64,000 nt of DNA from Chaetomium olivaceum (taxonomy: Eukaryota; Ascomycota; Sordariomycetes; Sordariales; Chaetomiaceae). Every line of letters begins with the position of its first letter. Positions within the stretch are counted from its first letter, which is position 1. The DNA lies in the NCBI GenBank assembly GCA_039881045.1, contig JAYWVB010000013.1:434001-498000 (forward strand), written 5' to 3'. Of the stretch, positions 54,264 through 64,000 are shown one piece after another. A program made the translations under genes and the position numbers. Below the pieces are notes generated by a model. It saw nothing but the letters and a program-made list of their open reading frames with translations. It ran no database searches and was not told the DNA's origin.

Positions 54264-55212
54264 TGGTTGGGTTGGGCAGGGTGATAAAGGGGGTGTTGAA
54301 TACTACGTAAAAGGGGGTTGGATAAAGACATGATAAATAATGAGTTATACATAATAGAGTCATTTAGACAGATCAATGTATCCTTGGCTGGGTATACATA
54401 CACCATTGAGGTTAGTCTCCAGTGAATATGCAAGTTAACCATTCATATACGATACGCAATCGGCCTTGGACGTGGTAGGTTTTGTCACCTTCCTGTCTTG
54501 ATTTACTTGCGACAGGTTCACTTGCCAGACACAAAACTGGTACTTGCTGCTTAAATTTCAACTTCAAGTCTTGTTCGTTGGGTCGGCTCAGCTAAGAATC
54601 GCCGTGACGCGGCCAGCTACCGAGTGCTATAAGCAAGCAGCCTGCTCGGCCAGACGTCACTCAGCAATGTCATCCACCTCAATTAGGTACCACCACGGAA
54701 GCCTCGGCTGCAGAGCCATTGCTGTTTCTGGCCCACTCCCAAAGGTCTCCCAACCCTTCTTCCCGGCCGGCCGACGACAGACGATGTGATGTGCCTCCGT
54801 CGCGCTAGTGCAAGTAACTAGCAGCCCCAATCCGAGTTGGAAGAAAAAGAGAGAAACAACAAATGAACCATTGAAGCAAGCAAAAGCTGTATGTTATGAT
54901 GTGATGATCTCGACGGACTGGACCAGACCAGCCCCAGAATGCAAGACGCTAACAGCCCGACGCCCCGCCGGCCTGCCGACGCCTTACCTGCCCCCCCCTG
55001 TCCTTTCCTTTCCCTTCCTTCCCCCCTTATTACCGCGCATAGATGATATGATACACCCCGCCTCAACGAGGAGGCCCAGCAAAAGCAAAGCAAAGCAAAC
55101 GCCGGGAAGCCCAATGCCCGCCCCCATCCATAATAACCATGTACAACCGGCACGCCCTTCTCATGCCAACCAACAACAGCAATCAACAACAGCACCAACA
55201 AAACACCAAATC
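54264..55212. other. Intergenic between convergent genes, nothing recognised
   Basis: This is the 3' flank of the MFS gene (+) and the HPC2-like gene (-). An AT-rich stretch near 54320-54400 probably holds poly(A) signals (ATAAATAATG). No gene was seen. Confidence 0.45.
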
Positions 55213-57309
55213 TCACATCGCCATGCCAGACGCGGCCCCCTGAGCCGTCGGCCCGCTCAGCGAAAGCAGACCCGAGGCAGCCGCCGAATCGGCGCCCGTC
55301 TTGGATGCCATCAGGGCCAGCTTCTCGCGCTCGGCCTTCTCGCGATCGCGCTGCTCCTTCTCGAGCTTAGTGATTCGCGGCTTCCTAACCGTGCCGCCGC
55401 GTGAGCCCGGGCCGCCACCCCTGCCGCGGCCAGTGGCCCCCTCACCACGCACAGCACCGCCCCTGCTGCCCCGGCCACGTCCCCCGACCACGCCGCGGAC
55501 GCTCCTCCGAGGCGGCAGGCTTCTCGACCTCCGGGATCAGCGGGCCAGAGTAGACGAAGAAGCCGTCCTTGCTGGCAGCGGCCTGTTCCTCCCAGAGCAG
55601 CTCCGAGTCGTCGACAAAGTCGTCTTCCTTGTCGTATTCGTCCTCTTTGAAATTGCGCTTCTTGCGTGCGGGCTTGGCGGCCGGCGCCCCGTTGCCGTTG
55701 CCGTTGGCTGTGCCGGTACCGGTGCCGTTGCCCATACCGCCCATCTCGACATTGCTCTCGCCGGCATCCGACCCCTGCAGGATGTCTTCATCCATCTCCT
55801 CGCCCGAGTCGCGGCCGCTGCCCGTCTTCTCGAGCGCGGCGGTGGCGGCGGCGATGCGGGCCTTGCGCTCGCGGCTGGCGGCCAGGCGCGGGTGCAGGGC
55901 GTCCCCACCCATAGTGCTCCTCGGCCATGCGCATAAAGTTGACATACTTGTTGCTCTCGCCAGGGACGAGCGGGACATGCAGGGAGATACTAGGAGCCTC
56001 TGTCTCCTCGCCGGGGCGTGCTTTGCCAAAGTCGAGAATCGAGCGCTCACCGCCGGGCAGGGGCGGGAGGGCGTCCTTGAGGCTACTGATCTTGGGCGAC
56101 GACGATGAGGAGCTGCGCCTTCTTCTGAGACTCGCGCTCCTGCTGGACGACGGCAGCGATCTTTTTGCTCTGCGCAGCGGCGGCGAGGACCGGTGTTGCC
56201 GCGGCCGACATGGCGCTGGGGATTGACGTCATGCTGGTGAATGAATTGGTCTTGGACTCCTGTTTGCTAGCAGCAGGCACGGGAGGTGGGGGAGGCGGGG
56301 GAGGGCGCCTGGTTTCGGTCACGGTGGGCTTGGGCATGGACTGAGGAGTGCTTCGCACAGCGTTAGAGGGCGATGGGGGCATAGAAGAAGTCGAGTCCTG
56401 GAACCGTGGTTGAGAGGTGGGGTTGGTATATGCCGGGCGAGGCGAGATAACGCTAGGCACCGGCTGAGGGTCCACCAGGCTGGCAATCGAAGGCGATGCG
56501 CTGGCCCGGTTAGTAATCTGGGTGGGCGCACGCGGCGACCCGAGGGGACCCGTGCCATAGGGGTCACGCGTGGCCATCGATTCCCTGATCGGATCATATC
56601 CGCCCCTGATAGGATCAAACATCTGCCTCGCAGGTGGAGCAGCGGGTTGTGGCTTCGGCTGCTGGGGGTCGTCGTTTAGTAGGTTCATCATGTTCATAGA
56701 TCCAGAGGCGCTCTCGCGCTTGGGGACGGCGGGCGGGGCGGTTGGCGCGAATCCGATGTCGGTGGGAGTGGAACGGGAATCCAGAGACATGCGCATCGGT
56801 GTGAGCTCGGTGATCTTGGTCTGCCGTGGCGGGCCTGACGCGGACCGCGCGTCCATCTCCGAGTTGGCGTCGCTGGCCTCGTTAGTGGCGGCCTTGCGTT
56901 TCCTCTGGACGGGCGGGGCATTCGGGTCCTTGGGCTTTCGCGGCCGCCGCTGCTTGGGGGCCTCGGTAGGGTTTGCGGAACTGCCATCGGCGGTGACCTT
57001 GGGCTTGACGGTGCTGCCGGGTTTCCGGCCGGGCTTCTTGCGAGGGAGGCCAGCGGCGGTCAGCGGGACATTCTGGGCCGGTTCGGTGGGTTGGTGTTGT
57101 TGCATGATGGTAAATCGAGCTACTGAACTGGGATCGACTATGATCTCATCCATCTCAATATTGGCTCGACCGGCGTGGAGCATCCGGGTTGGTGAGCCGG
57201 GCTCTGACAGGGCAGAGGGCGGCGATGAGAGGGAGGGCGAAGAACTGTAATGTTGTTGCCGTTGTTGCTGCTGCTGCATCGTAGTATTCCGTTCGCCACT
57301 CGTTGCCAT
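55213..57309 (-). CDS. HPC2/ubinuclein-like HIR-complex subunit (three frame breaks)
   Basis: ATG 57309 (MATSGERNTTMQQQQ) opens a Ser/Pro/Gln-rich region with an AT-hook-like RKKPGRKPGS and a basic RRPRKPKDPNAPP. Downstream lies the Hpc2-related domain: YDKEDDFVDDSELLWEEQAA and KDGFFVYSGPLIPEVEK. The protein ends in an RG-rich segment (RGRGSRGGAVRGE) and a Lys/Glu coiled-coil, stop at 55213. HPC2-type proteins belong to the HIR/HIRA H3-H4 deposition complex and repress histone genes. The frame must change three times, each by one extra base: about 56094-56125 (before KISSLKDALPPLPGG), the C4 run 55903-55906 (HYGW to DALHPRLAAS) and the C5 run 55481-55485 (before RGRGSRGG). The conserved domain itself is intact. 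Length after correction would be close to 700 residues. Confidence 0.8.
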
Positions 57310-59787
57310 TCGTCAGCGGCCAGAGATGCCCACCAAAGGGAAAGAATGGAAGAGAGGGAACAGAAACAGAAACGGAAACGGAAACGGAAACGCGAAAACG
57401 CGAAAACGAAGAAGGAATCGTCGAAACCACTCCTCCCTGCCACCCTCAGTAGACCCGACGCTCCGATCTATCGAAAGTCGTTGACAACAATCCCCGGCAA
57501 AGACGACGGAAATATTCTCAACAACAAAGCATCCAACAAATGCCGCCGGCACAAAACTCCTTGCACAAGGGCCGAATCGCCGGATCGCCGGATCGCCGAT
57601 TGGCGGGCGGGATGTGTGGTGTTGAAGGGAAACAGCCTCAGGGACTGCTGCTACCCTCTGATAGGTTGCCTGGTCCCCAAAGCTGGGAGGTGCCTGGACT
57701 CTTCTCTGCGGAGAGCTGCAGAAACCAAAGAGGGGGTGTTGGGGTTGGTTGATTGGCGGAAATAGGTCCGAGCGCCGCCAGGGTCGGCAAGGCGGGCTGC
57801 TTTTTATGACTTTGGGGGTTCGAGCTGCAGAGGTGGAGTTGCACCCTCTGAATGGCTTCAAAGTCCGCGAATGCTGGACTTCGGTCGGCGGCCCCCTCGA
57901 AAAAAAAAACTAGGAAATCGGACCCAGCGGGTGGTGAATCTGGCGATCAACGTGGACGGTTCAATTCAGCAAACTTGGCCGAATCTAAATATGCTCCTTG
58001 CACGATGAAAATAAGGGAAGGAGGATATGGTCGAGATGGGTTTTGCACTCTACGCGCAAAATGTCGGTGGAAGTTGGGTGTGTTGGGAGGGGAAAAGAGC
58101 GAGGAGGAGAGGAGGAAATTTTGGGGTGCGACGGGGCGAAGAGAGAATGGGGATGGGCTCTCTTTTTGGAATTTTGATTATTTCGCAGCTGGCGAGGGAA
58201 AACCGGGGCTCTGACCACCTCAGGAGCGTCACGGACGCATGGGAAATTTTATTCTGGGAAAAAAGGCGAATTAAACCACCAAGAACGAACCGGGCGGGCA
58301 AGCTCGATGGGCGCTGCCGAAAGGGAGCCCAAGGGGGGTCGCAGGGCGGTGGAAGGACGGAGGCGGAGGGGAAGGGGAGGGGACCGAATGGGGAATGGGG
58401 AATGGGGAATGGGGAAACACAACGAACGAAACATCAAAAAGACGATGGACCATGCGCCATACCATGCGCGCCATGGACCATGGATGGAACCGCCGGATGG
58501 AATTGGGGCTTGGATGGGTGCATTGATTGACTTGACCGGGCATGAGGTGGCCGGGGAAAGAGGAAGGGGGGGGGAAGTCACCTCAGGTTGCCGATGGAGC
58601 CAAGCGATGACCAAGAAAGGGAATGGATGGGATGGGGATGGGATAAAAAAGAGACGTTCACTGGCTTCTCGCAGCTGGCAACGGTGGACAAGTGATGGGC
58701 GCGGGCGCGGGTGCGGGTGCGGGCACGGGCGATACGGTAACGCAACAAACTCCACGACAAGGGTCGCGGTAATGTACAGTGCCGAGAAGGGCGATGGGGA
58801 AACGAGAACCAGAAAAGTCGGGCAGTCATGTCATCAGTCAGTGGTCACGCCAGTCGCCAGCCGTGAAACCGAATCGTGGATCCCTTTTTTGCCATCGGTC
58901 ATCAGCGAACAAGCCAGGCCACCGGCTGCAGAACAGGGCTGCACAAGCCGAGCTCTTGGCTCAGCCCGGGTATGAATTGTCGGGGCATCACTTTTTTAAG
59001 GTGTGACAAGGATCTGGCCCTGGCTGCCTATCCCGTTCGTGCCTTTGGTGGTGGGTGGGTCTTTAAGCTTCCGAGCCGAGAAGGCGGAAAGAGGCTCGCG
59101 CGCCCGCTGCAAGTTCCAGGTGGGGAAAGGTGGTATGTTACGAGGTACGTACCTGATACATCCATCCTTCCCGTTGGCTGACCCCACCTCCGTTTCGAAT
59201 CTGGTGTGGGTGCTGCGTGACATCTCGAACAAGCCGCGTGCCCCACATGTGGAAGACAAAACAACCGCGCTGCGAGCAGGGGTACATTGTACACACATCC
59301 AGCCCCTCGCACGGTGGGGGGTTCGTACACGCGCCGCGCTCCAGCATTTGGACGCCCGATTGCAAGCTGCGGCCTGAGATGCGAACCAACGTCGCGGCTG
59401 GACGAAATAAGCGCAGAGTTTCAAAGACAGTTTGGGGGACACCAACTCCGACGGTAACTTTAGTAACGAACAACAAACATAGATCTCACTTTTACGCGTT
59501 GCTTACATAAAACCTCAATGTGCACCCGGAGATGCGGATAGGAAAGGAGGGATAAATACAGGTAACTGTCGTGACCTCGTATCAATACTCAGGTACGACG
59601 TGCACAAAGCAAATATCATACTTGGTCCGTGCCCCGCGGCCGAGATAAGACTGCTTGCGGCCCGAGAAACGTCACCGGGACGAAACTCCGGCAACTTTTC
59701 TCATCAAATCAAGAACAGCACAGGACCGCAATCTCTCGGAAACCTCCTTAGCTACCCAAACGTAGAGATTATATCGTGACCATCAAC
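57310..59787. other. Intergenic with short tandem repeats
   Basis: No gene was recognised. Short arrays occur: GAAACG units (57367-57408), GGGAATG units (58386-58415) and GGGCGC/GGGTGC hexamers (58696-58730). The leader and promoter of the HPC2-like gene occupy the first few hundred bases and the RPAP1-like promoter the last few hundred. Confidence 0.5.
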
Positions 59788-61161
59788 ATGGACGTCAGCC
59801 TTGGTATTTTGGACATCAAAGAGCGAGAGATCGACGATGTTGCCCCACCAAAACCTCCCACGGTGACTGCGTCGTCGTCGAGGGGCTTCCCCGCGAGCAA
59901 AAAACGAGTGTCAGCCTTCAAGAAACAATCGCAAGGGAAACCAACAACTACCTCGTCCGCATCCACATCTACGGAACCCTCGGTTAAACCATCAACACAA
60001 AATGATGCGCCCAGGAGAGATACGAAAGTGGACGAGCGACGAGGGATTGATGAAGAGAACAAAGCCGTCCTCGACTCCATGACGCCCGAAGAGATTGCAC
60101 AAGCGCAAAGGGAACTTCTCAGCGGGACGAATCCCAAGCTTCTCCAAATGTTGTTGAGACGCGCAAACCTCGACGTCGAGCCGACCGGGCCGTCACCATT
60201 CGATGTGGTGGCCCCCGAACGCCAACCAACCGCGAATCCCCCTTCACCACCACCACCGAAACCGCGACAAGTCACGATCGAGGACGTTCCGGAAGAGATT
60301 CAAGAAACCGACCCCAAACCGGCTCCCACAACCAATAACAACATCGAGCTCAAGAAACCCGCCGTCGACTTCGACGAAGACGCCGAGCCGCCCGTGCCAC
60401 CCCCCAACCTCTTCCCGATCACATCCACCGCCCGGCCCAAACACACAACCCCCAAACCCAAACCCACACCCACGCCCTCAGCCGACACCAACGACAAACC
60501 ACCCTCCACCACCGACAACGACGGACCGCACAACACACACTTCCCCCCCGCCGCCCGTCCCGGACCTCGACCCCTCCGACCCCAACTTCCTCGAAACCAT
60601 GCACCAAAAGTTCTTCCCCACCCTCCCCGCCGACCCCTCCAAGCTCGCCTGGATGGCGCCCCTCCCCACCCCGGACTCCGCCGCCGACCGCGAATCGCCC
60701 TACTACCCGGGCCAGGACTCCTTGCCCGTCTCCGCGCTGCGCTTCGATTTCCGCGGCGCGTTGGTGCCCCCCCGCGTGAGTCGCCAAATTCCGGTTAGTA
60801 AAGGGCTGCATCACCATGGCGAGGCGCCCGAGGCGGCGGGGTACACGGTGCCGGAGCTGGCGAGGCTGGCGCGGTCGAGCGTGGCGCCGCAGCGGTGTTT
60901 GGCGTATCAGACGCTGGGGCGGGTTTTGTATCGGTTGGGGAGGGGGGATTGGGGGAAGGGGGTTGGGGGCAGGGTGGGGAGGAGGATGACCTGGCGTTTG
61001 GGCTGTGGCGGTGTTTGAAGGAGGGGCGGGTGCTGGAGAGCTTGGAGGAGGAGGCCGGGCTGCCGGAGTGGAAGGGCCATATGAGTAGTAAGGCGTATGC
61101 GACGGAGGCGTTGTGGTTGTTTGAGAAGGGGGGTTGGAAGGAGAAGTGGAGGGGGATGTAG
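59788..61161 (+). CDS. RPAP1/RBA50-like RNA polymerase II assembly protein (two frame breaks)
   Basis: ATG 59788 (MDVSLGILDIKEREIDDV) is the first ATG; the frame is open a little further upstream without ATG. The RPAP1 N-domain is seen in FPASKKRVSAFKK, ENKAVLDSMTPEEIAQAQRE and LLQMLLRRANLD. A Pro-rich linker follows. The RPAP1 C-domain reads SALRFDFRGALVPPRVSRQI, SKGLHHHGEAPEAAGYTVPE, QRCLAYQTLGRVLYRLG, then LWRCLKEGRVLESLEEE and YATEALWLFEKGGWKEKW. RPAP1/Rba50 proteins help assemble or import RNA polymerase II. Two single-base breaks occur: an extra base in the C7 run 60543-60549 (before DLDPSDPNFLETM), and a missing base among the G runs at about 60940-60966. Corrected length is about 457 residues, normal for fungi. 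The gene converges with the CVNH gene 314 bases away. Confidence 0.85.
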
Positions 61162-61475
61162 GTGTCGAGAGTTGTGGTGAGGATGAGGGCGGAGGATGTT
61201 GAGTGAGTTAGCTACGTCTATTTTGGTGATTGAATAGGACGGGATGCCTTTTGGCAAAGCCATTTACCAAATGTAGCACAAATCAACTTAGCACGACAAG
61301 TCACTCAGCAAGAGCGAGAATCAGAGCAAGAACTCCCTCGTATTCACCTCCCTTCCGACGAAACCTAACCCCATTTCTGTCCCTTGAGCTCAGCAGAACC
61401 CCCATCTACCTGAGCTATCCCCCCATGGCACCGACTCGGCCGGAAATGCCAAACCGGCATCGCTGAAGCCTACGG
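61162..61475. other. Short convergent intergenic region
   Basis: This lies between the stops of the RPAP1-like (+) and CVNH (-) genes and should hold both terminator/poly(A) regions. Nothing else was seen. Confidence 0.5.
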
Positions 61476-62374
61476 CTAGTTGATGACGCCCAAGTTGTTA
61501 TAGCACGCAACAACGTGGTGGTCCATGTCGTAGCGGATGCCCCTGTCTACAACACGCAACCAACAGTCAGCATCGAGCAGTGAAAGAGACAATAACAAAA
61601 GAAAGAAAAAAAGAAAAGAAAAACAGAAAAGCAACTTACTGAGATCCAGCGAGGAATCCTTCCACTCAACGCCATCGGCATCCAGGCACTTGCACTCAAT
61701 GTACTGCGTGTCGAAGTGGCGGCTTTTGCAGATGCAGCCCTTGAGGGCGTTGCCACTGTGTGCGTCTCAATGTCAGTTGCTGTGGTTATGAATGCGGAAA
61801 GGGTGTGTGGTGGGATTTTCTCTTTTGTAATAGCCGCGGTGTGAGTTTTGTGTGACGGTTGGTTTTATCACATATCCGAATAAACCAGCCGCAATAAATA
61901 ATGTATGAGAAAGAAAGAACGGGGATGTGTTTGTGATGTAATGTGACACTGTGCGAGGAGGGCTAGATAGCTTGAACTTACTGATCGCCCCAGGCGATAT
62001 TGCCATTGACGTTGGCCAGACACAGGTTGAGGTCGACCCAGGTAGCGTGTTGCTCAGAGAGGGGCTGGTCATCGCCGCAAATGCAGTTGAGGCGGCCCTT
62101 GATCTCGCCAAGCTCACCGACGCTGTGATATGCTGTGGTGGTTGGTCAGCTATGTACCATCACTCTATTTCCGTCTGTGAAGACTGGAGAGAGAGAGGCT
62201 GGAGTTAGTGGTGTTTGGATGCTTACAGCAGTGGGGGATGAAACCACCCTCGAGGCCAGGGGTGTCCGAGCTATTCATGGCGGCGAGACCACCCAGCTCC
62301 TGGTCGGGAATAACGGCAGCTGTGGCAACAGCAGCGCCGAGAAGAGAAGTAACGAGCTTGAGAATGGTGACCAT
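61476..62374 (-). CDS. Secreted cyanovirin-N-homology (CVNH) lectin-like protein
   Basis: Four exons (62374-62227, 62132-61982, 61755-61640, 61546-61476), phases consistent, encode 161 residues. The signal peptide is MVTILKLVTSLLGAAVATAA. The mature part has the two-fold CVNH pattern. First repeat: GRLNCICGDD, then TWVDLNLCLANVNGNIAWGD. Second: GCICKSRHFDTQYIECKCLD, then GVEWKDSSLDLNRGIRYD and HVVACYNN. Hydrophobic, LDLN-like and Cys positions agree with CVNH domains, which bind glycans, typically oligomannose. Cys residues are more numerous than in the founding cyanobacterial protein, suggesting extra disulfides in a secreted form. The glycan target and biological role are unknown. A TATA-like box lies about 100 bases upstream. 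Confidence in the gene is high, in the family moderately high. Confidence 0.82.
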
Positions 62375-63313
62375 GATGACTGACGACTTGGTATTTTGGT
62401 GGTTTTTGTGTTTTGTTTGAGTTTTCTTGTGATATGAGAGAGAGTTCAAGTGTCACCAGAACCAGGAAGGGCCTTTATATCCCTCGAGCACAACCACCCG
62501 CCTTCCAGCCCTTTTGCTTGCGCGTTGCAGAATTTTGCACGCGCCTTCATCTGTCTGAACTCATGCCTTTCCACACCCATTGTTCGTTCATTCAAATTCA
62601 GGCACCCGTTGTACCCTGGTGGCTCTTATCTCCCACACCTTCCTTCACACAATACCTCCTAGGAGCTGGCCAAAAAGACGGGGCCTCACATATAAGAGGC
62701 AGACACCAGACCAAACCAGATCAAACCAAACAATCGTGGCCGGGAAGGGATTGTTCGCAATGGGTGCAACGCCGAGTACATATTCCAAAGCGTCTACCAG
62801 CGTAAAAACCTCGATATCGAGAAGCTCTGAGAGCACAGGCATGCCCATCAACAAGAAAAGCAAGCAAGGAAAGCAAGCAAGCAGATCAAGATAGAACATA
62901 AAACACGTAACATTTCATAACGACGTACAGCCCAACCTGTTCGGGCATCTCTATCCCACAACCAACAAACAACCACCCCCACCAAATCTCGTCCATGCTT
63001 CCCAAACAAACCCCCTCCTAACCCACACAAACAAGGCCAAATCGCCATACCCAGAAGAAGCCGTTCTTACAACCCCCCCTTCCCCCCACACTCCCAAGTC
63101 CCCCAAAACATGCGGTATTACCCCGGACGACGAATCGACGCAGGGGTAAGAGGATGATGCTAAGAAAACCCTCAATATTAACCACTGCACTGACCGTGGA
63201 CCAGACAACCCAAAATCCGCGAAAGCCCCGACAGCCCACTCAGAGTAAAAAAAAATGGGAAAAGAAGGGAAGAGAGAGAGAGAAAAGGAAAACACAAATT
63301 TTAGGCTTCTCGC
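62375..63313. other. Intergenic between CVNH and SMC4, one weak small ORF
   Basis: The only candidate is a 44-codon frame (62760-62894) with ATG in MGATPSTYSKASTS and a very basic end (KKSKQGKQASRSR). It is preceded about 70 bases upstream by CATATAAGAGG. A myristoylation-like MGxxxS start is visible, but there is no support from conservation or splicing, so I do not call it a gene. The remainder is SMC4 3' flank. Confidence 0.3.
62474..62479 (-). promoter_or_regulatory. TATA box of the CVNH gene
   Basis: On the minus strand the sequence reads GGGATATAAAGGCCC-like (TATAAA at 62479-62474), about 100 bases before the ATG at 62374. That distance fits a regulated, possibly highly expressed secreted-protein gene. 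Confidence 0.5.
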
Positions 63314-64000
63314 TCATCGCACACGATGGGGAAGAACAGAAGGACGAACCTGTTGTGATGACTGCGTTTGCAAGTGCTGCTGTTGTCCTCTACCCTGCTG
63401 CCCCTGACCCTGCCCCTGCTGCTGCTGCTGCCCGCCATGCCCGGGCTGGTTGCGGCCCAGGACATAATCGCGGTTCTCGATGGTCACGCTCTTGGTCATG
63501 TGGTTGACCTTGTAGACGCCGACTAGGCGGGCGGCCAGCTCGAACATGTTGTTGCGCAGCGAGATGACGATGAACTGCGCGTTCTTGGTGCGCTCTTTGA
63601 TGTAGTTGGCCACGATGGACACCTGCGGGGGTGCTTGTCAGTACTTATCGCAGGCTGGGTGAGGGAAGGGGGGGCTGTGGTTGAAAGGGGTACGAGGGGG
63701 TTCGCAACAACAAAAGCTTAGTAGTAACTCACATTCCTGAAATCCAACGCCGCATCGATCTCGTCCATGACGTACAACGGCGTCGGCTTGTAGTGATGCA
63801 GCGCAAACACTAGCGCGAGCGAGCTCAGCGTCTTCTCGCCACCGGACAAGTTGCCGATGTTCTTCCACGACTTCTTGGGCGGCATCACGCTGAAGAGGAT
63901 GCCCTCGCTGAACGGGTCGAGCGAATCTACCAGCTCCAGCTCGGCGTTGCCGCCCATCGTGATCATCTGGTACATTTCCTTGAGCCGCAGCGAGATGGTG
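63314..64000 (-). CDS. SMC4: Condensin subunit SMC4, C-terminal head (partial, cut by window end)
   Basis: Two exons are in view: 64000-63733 and 63622-63314 (donor GTGAGT, acceptor CGCAG). The 5' part lies outside the window. The frame enters as ISLRLKEMYQMITMGGNAEL and continues SLDPFSEGILFSVMPPKKSW. The ABC signature is NLSGGEKTLSSLALVFALHH, Walker B is YVMDEIDAALD, and the D-loop/H-loop region is FRNVSIVANYI and FIVISLRNNMFELA. It ends VGVYKVNHMTKSVTIENRDY and a Gln/Gly-rich tail of about 45 residues. These residues are diagnostic of SMC4 rather than other SMC proteins. SMC4 pairs with SMC2 to form condensin for mitotic chromosome compaction. Confidence 0.93.

Noticed and set aside
62760..62894. 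44-codon basic ORF with a myristoylation-like start
   Set aside because: No conservation, splicing or strong promoter evidence; left as a weak note in the intergenic entry.

Overview
The window is nuclear DNA of a filamentous ascomycete. The evidence is short phase-consistent GT..AG introns, a condensin SMC4, a NOP9-type Pumilio protein, a HIR-complex HPC2-like protein, a fungal RasGAP, an intron-containing tRNA-Lys(CTT) and GC-rich codon third positions. The flavour is Sordariomycete, probably Sordariales; that placement is an inference from protein recognition. No bacterial, plasmid or phage features are present. 

Layout. 1-5.3 kb: a low-complexity hypothetical gene behind a (CCAGCA)n repeat, then a repeat-rich, relic-bearing gap. 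5.3-8.8 kb: a small conserved fungal gene with a frame break, an LTR-like stretch and a decayed F-box-like gene. 9.5-13.5 kb: a many-exon large GTPase of the SLIP-GC/dynamin-like type. 14.6-15.7 kb: an atypical Ras GTPase with a TATA box. 16.4-24.1 kb: AMMECR1-domain protein (-), small secreted peptide (+), four-TM membrane protein (+), HNH protein (-) and HAD hydrolase (+), the last two divergent. 24.4-29.2 kb: membrane-anchored alpha/beta hydrolase-like protein (-) and a seven-exon secreted NucA/NucB-domain protein with a Cys-rich N-terminus and probable GPI tail (-). 30.9-33.4 kb: NOP9 (+). 34-36 kb: simple-repeat blocks. 36.4-37.8 kb: conserved fungal protein of unknown role (-). 37.8-43.3 kb: gene-poor, holding tRNA-Lys. 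43.3-45.9 kb: RasGAP (-). 45.9-51.7 kb: gene desert. 51.7-54.3 kb: MFS transporter (+). 55.2-57.3 kb: HPC2-like (-). 59.8-61.2 kb: RPAP1/RBA50-like (+). 61.5-62.4 kb: secreted cyanovirin-N-homology (CVNH) lectin (-). 63.3-64.0 kb: the C-terminal head of SMC4 (-), cut by the window edge.

The genes do not form a pathway. Most are housekeeping functions (ribosome biogenesis, condensin, histone regulation, RNA polymerase assembly, Ras signalling) interspersed with secreted proteins. A Ras-like GTPase and a RasGAP both occur, about 28 kb apart. No secondary-metabolite cluster, CRISPR array or complete transposon was seen.

The most consequential observation is a recurrent pattern of one-base reading-frame breaks. 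Many sit in G or C homopolymers, and they fall inside otherwise well-conserved genes (large GTPase P-loop, Ras-like, hydrolase, 37-kb gene, HPC2-like, RPAP1-like, small 5.3-kb gene). Other genes here (NOP9, RasGAP, MFS, NucA/NucB, AMMECR1, HNH, HAD, CVNH) read cleanly. Homopolymer errors in the assembly explain this better than gene death, except at 7.5-8.7 kb, where decay looks more likely. All intron coordinates were derived by hand from splice motifs and phase, not from transcripts.
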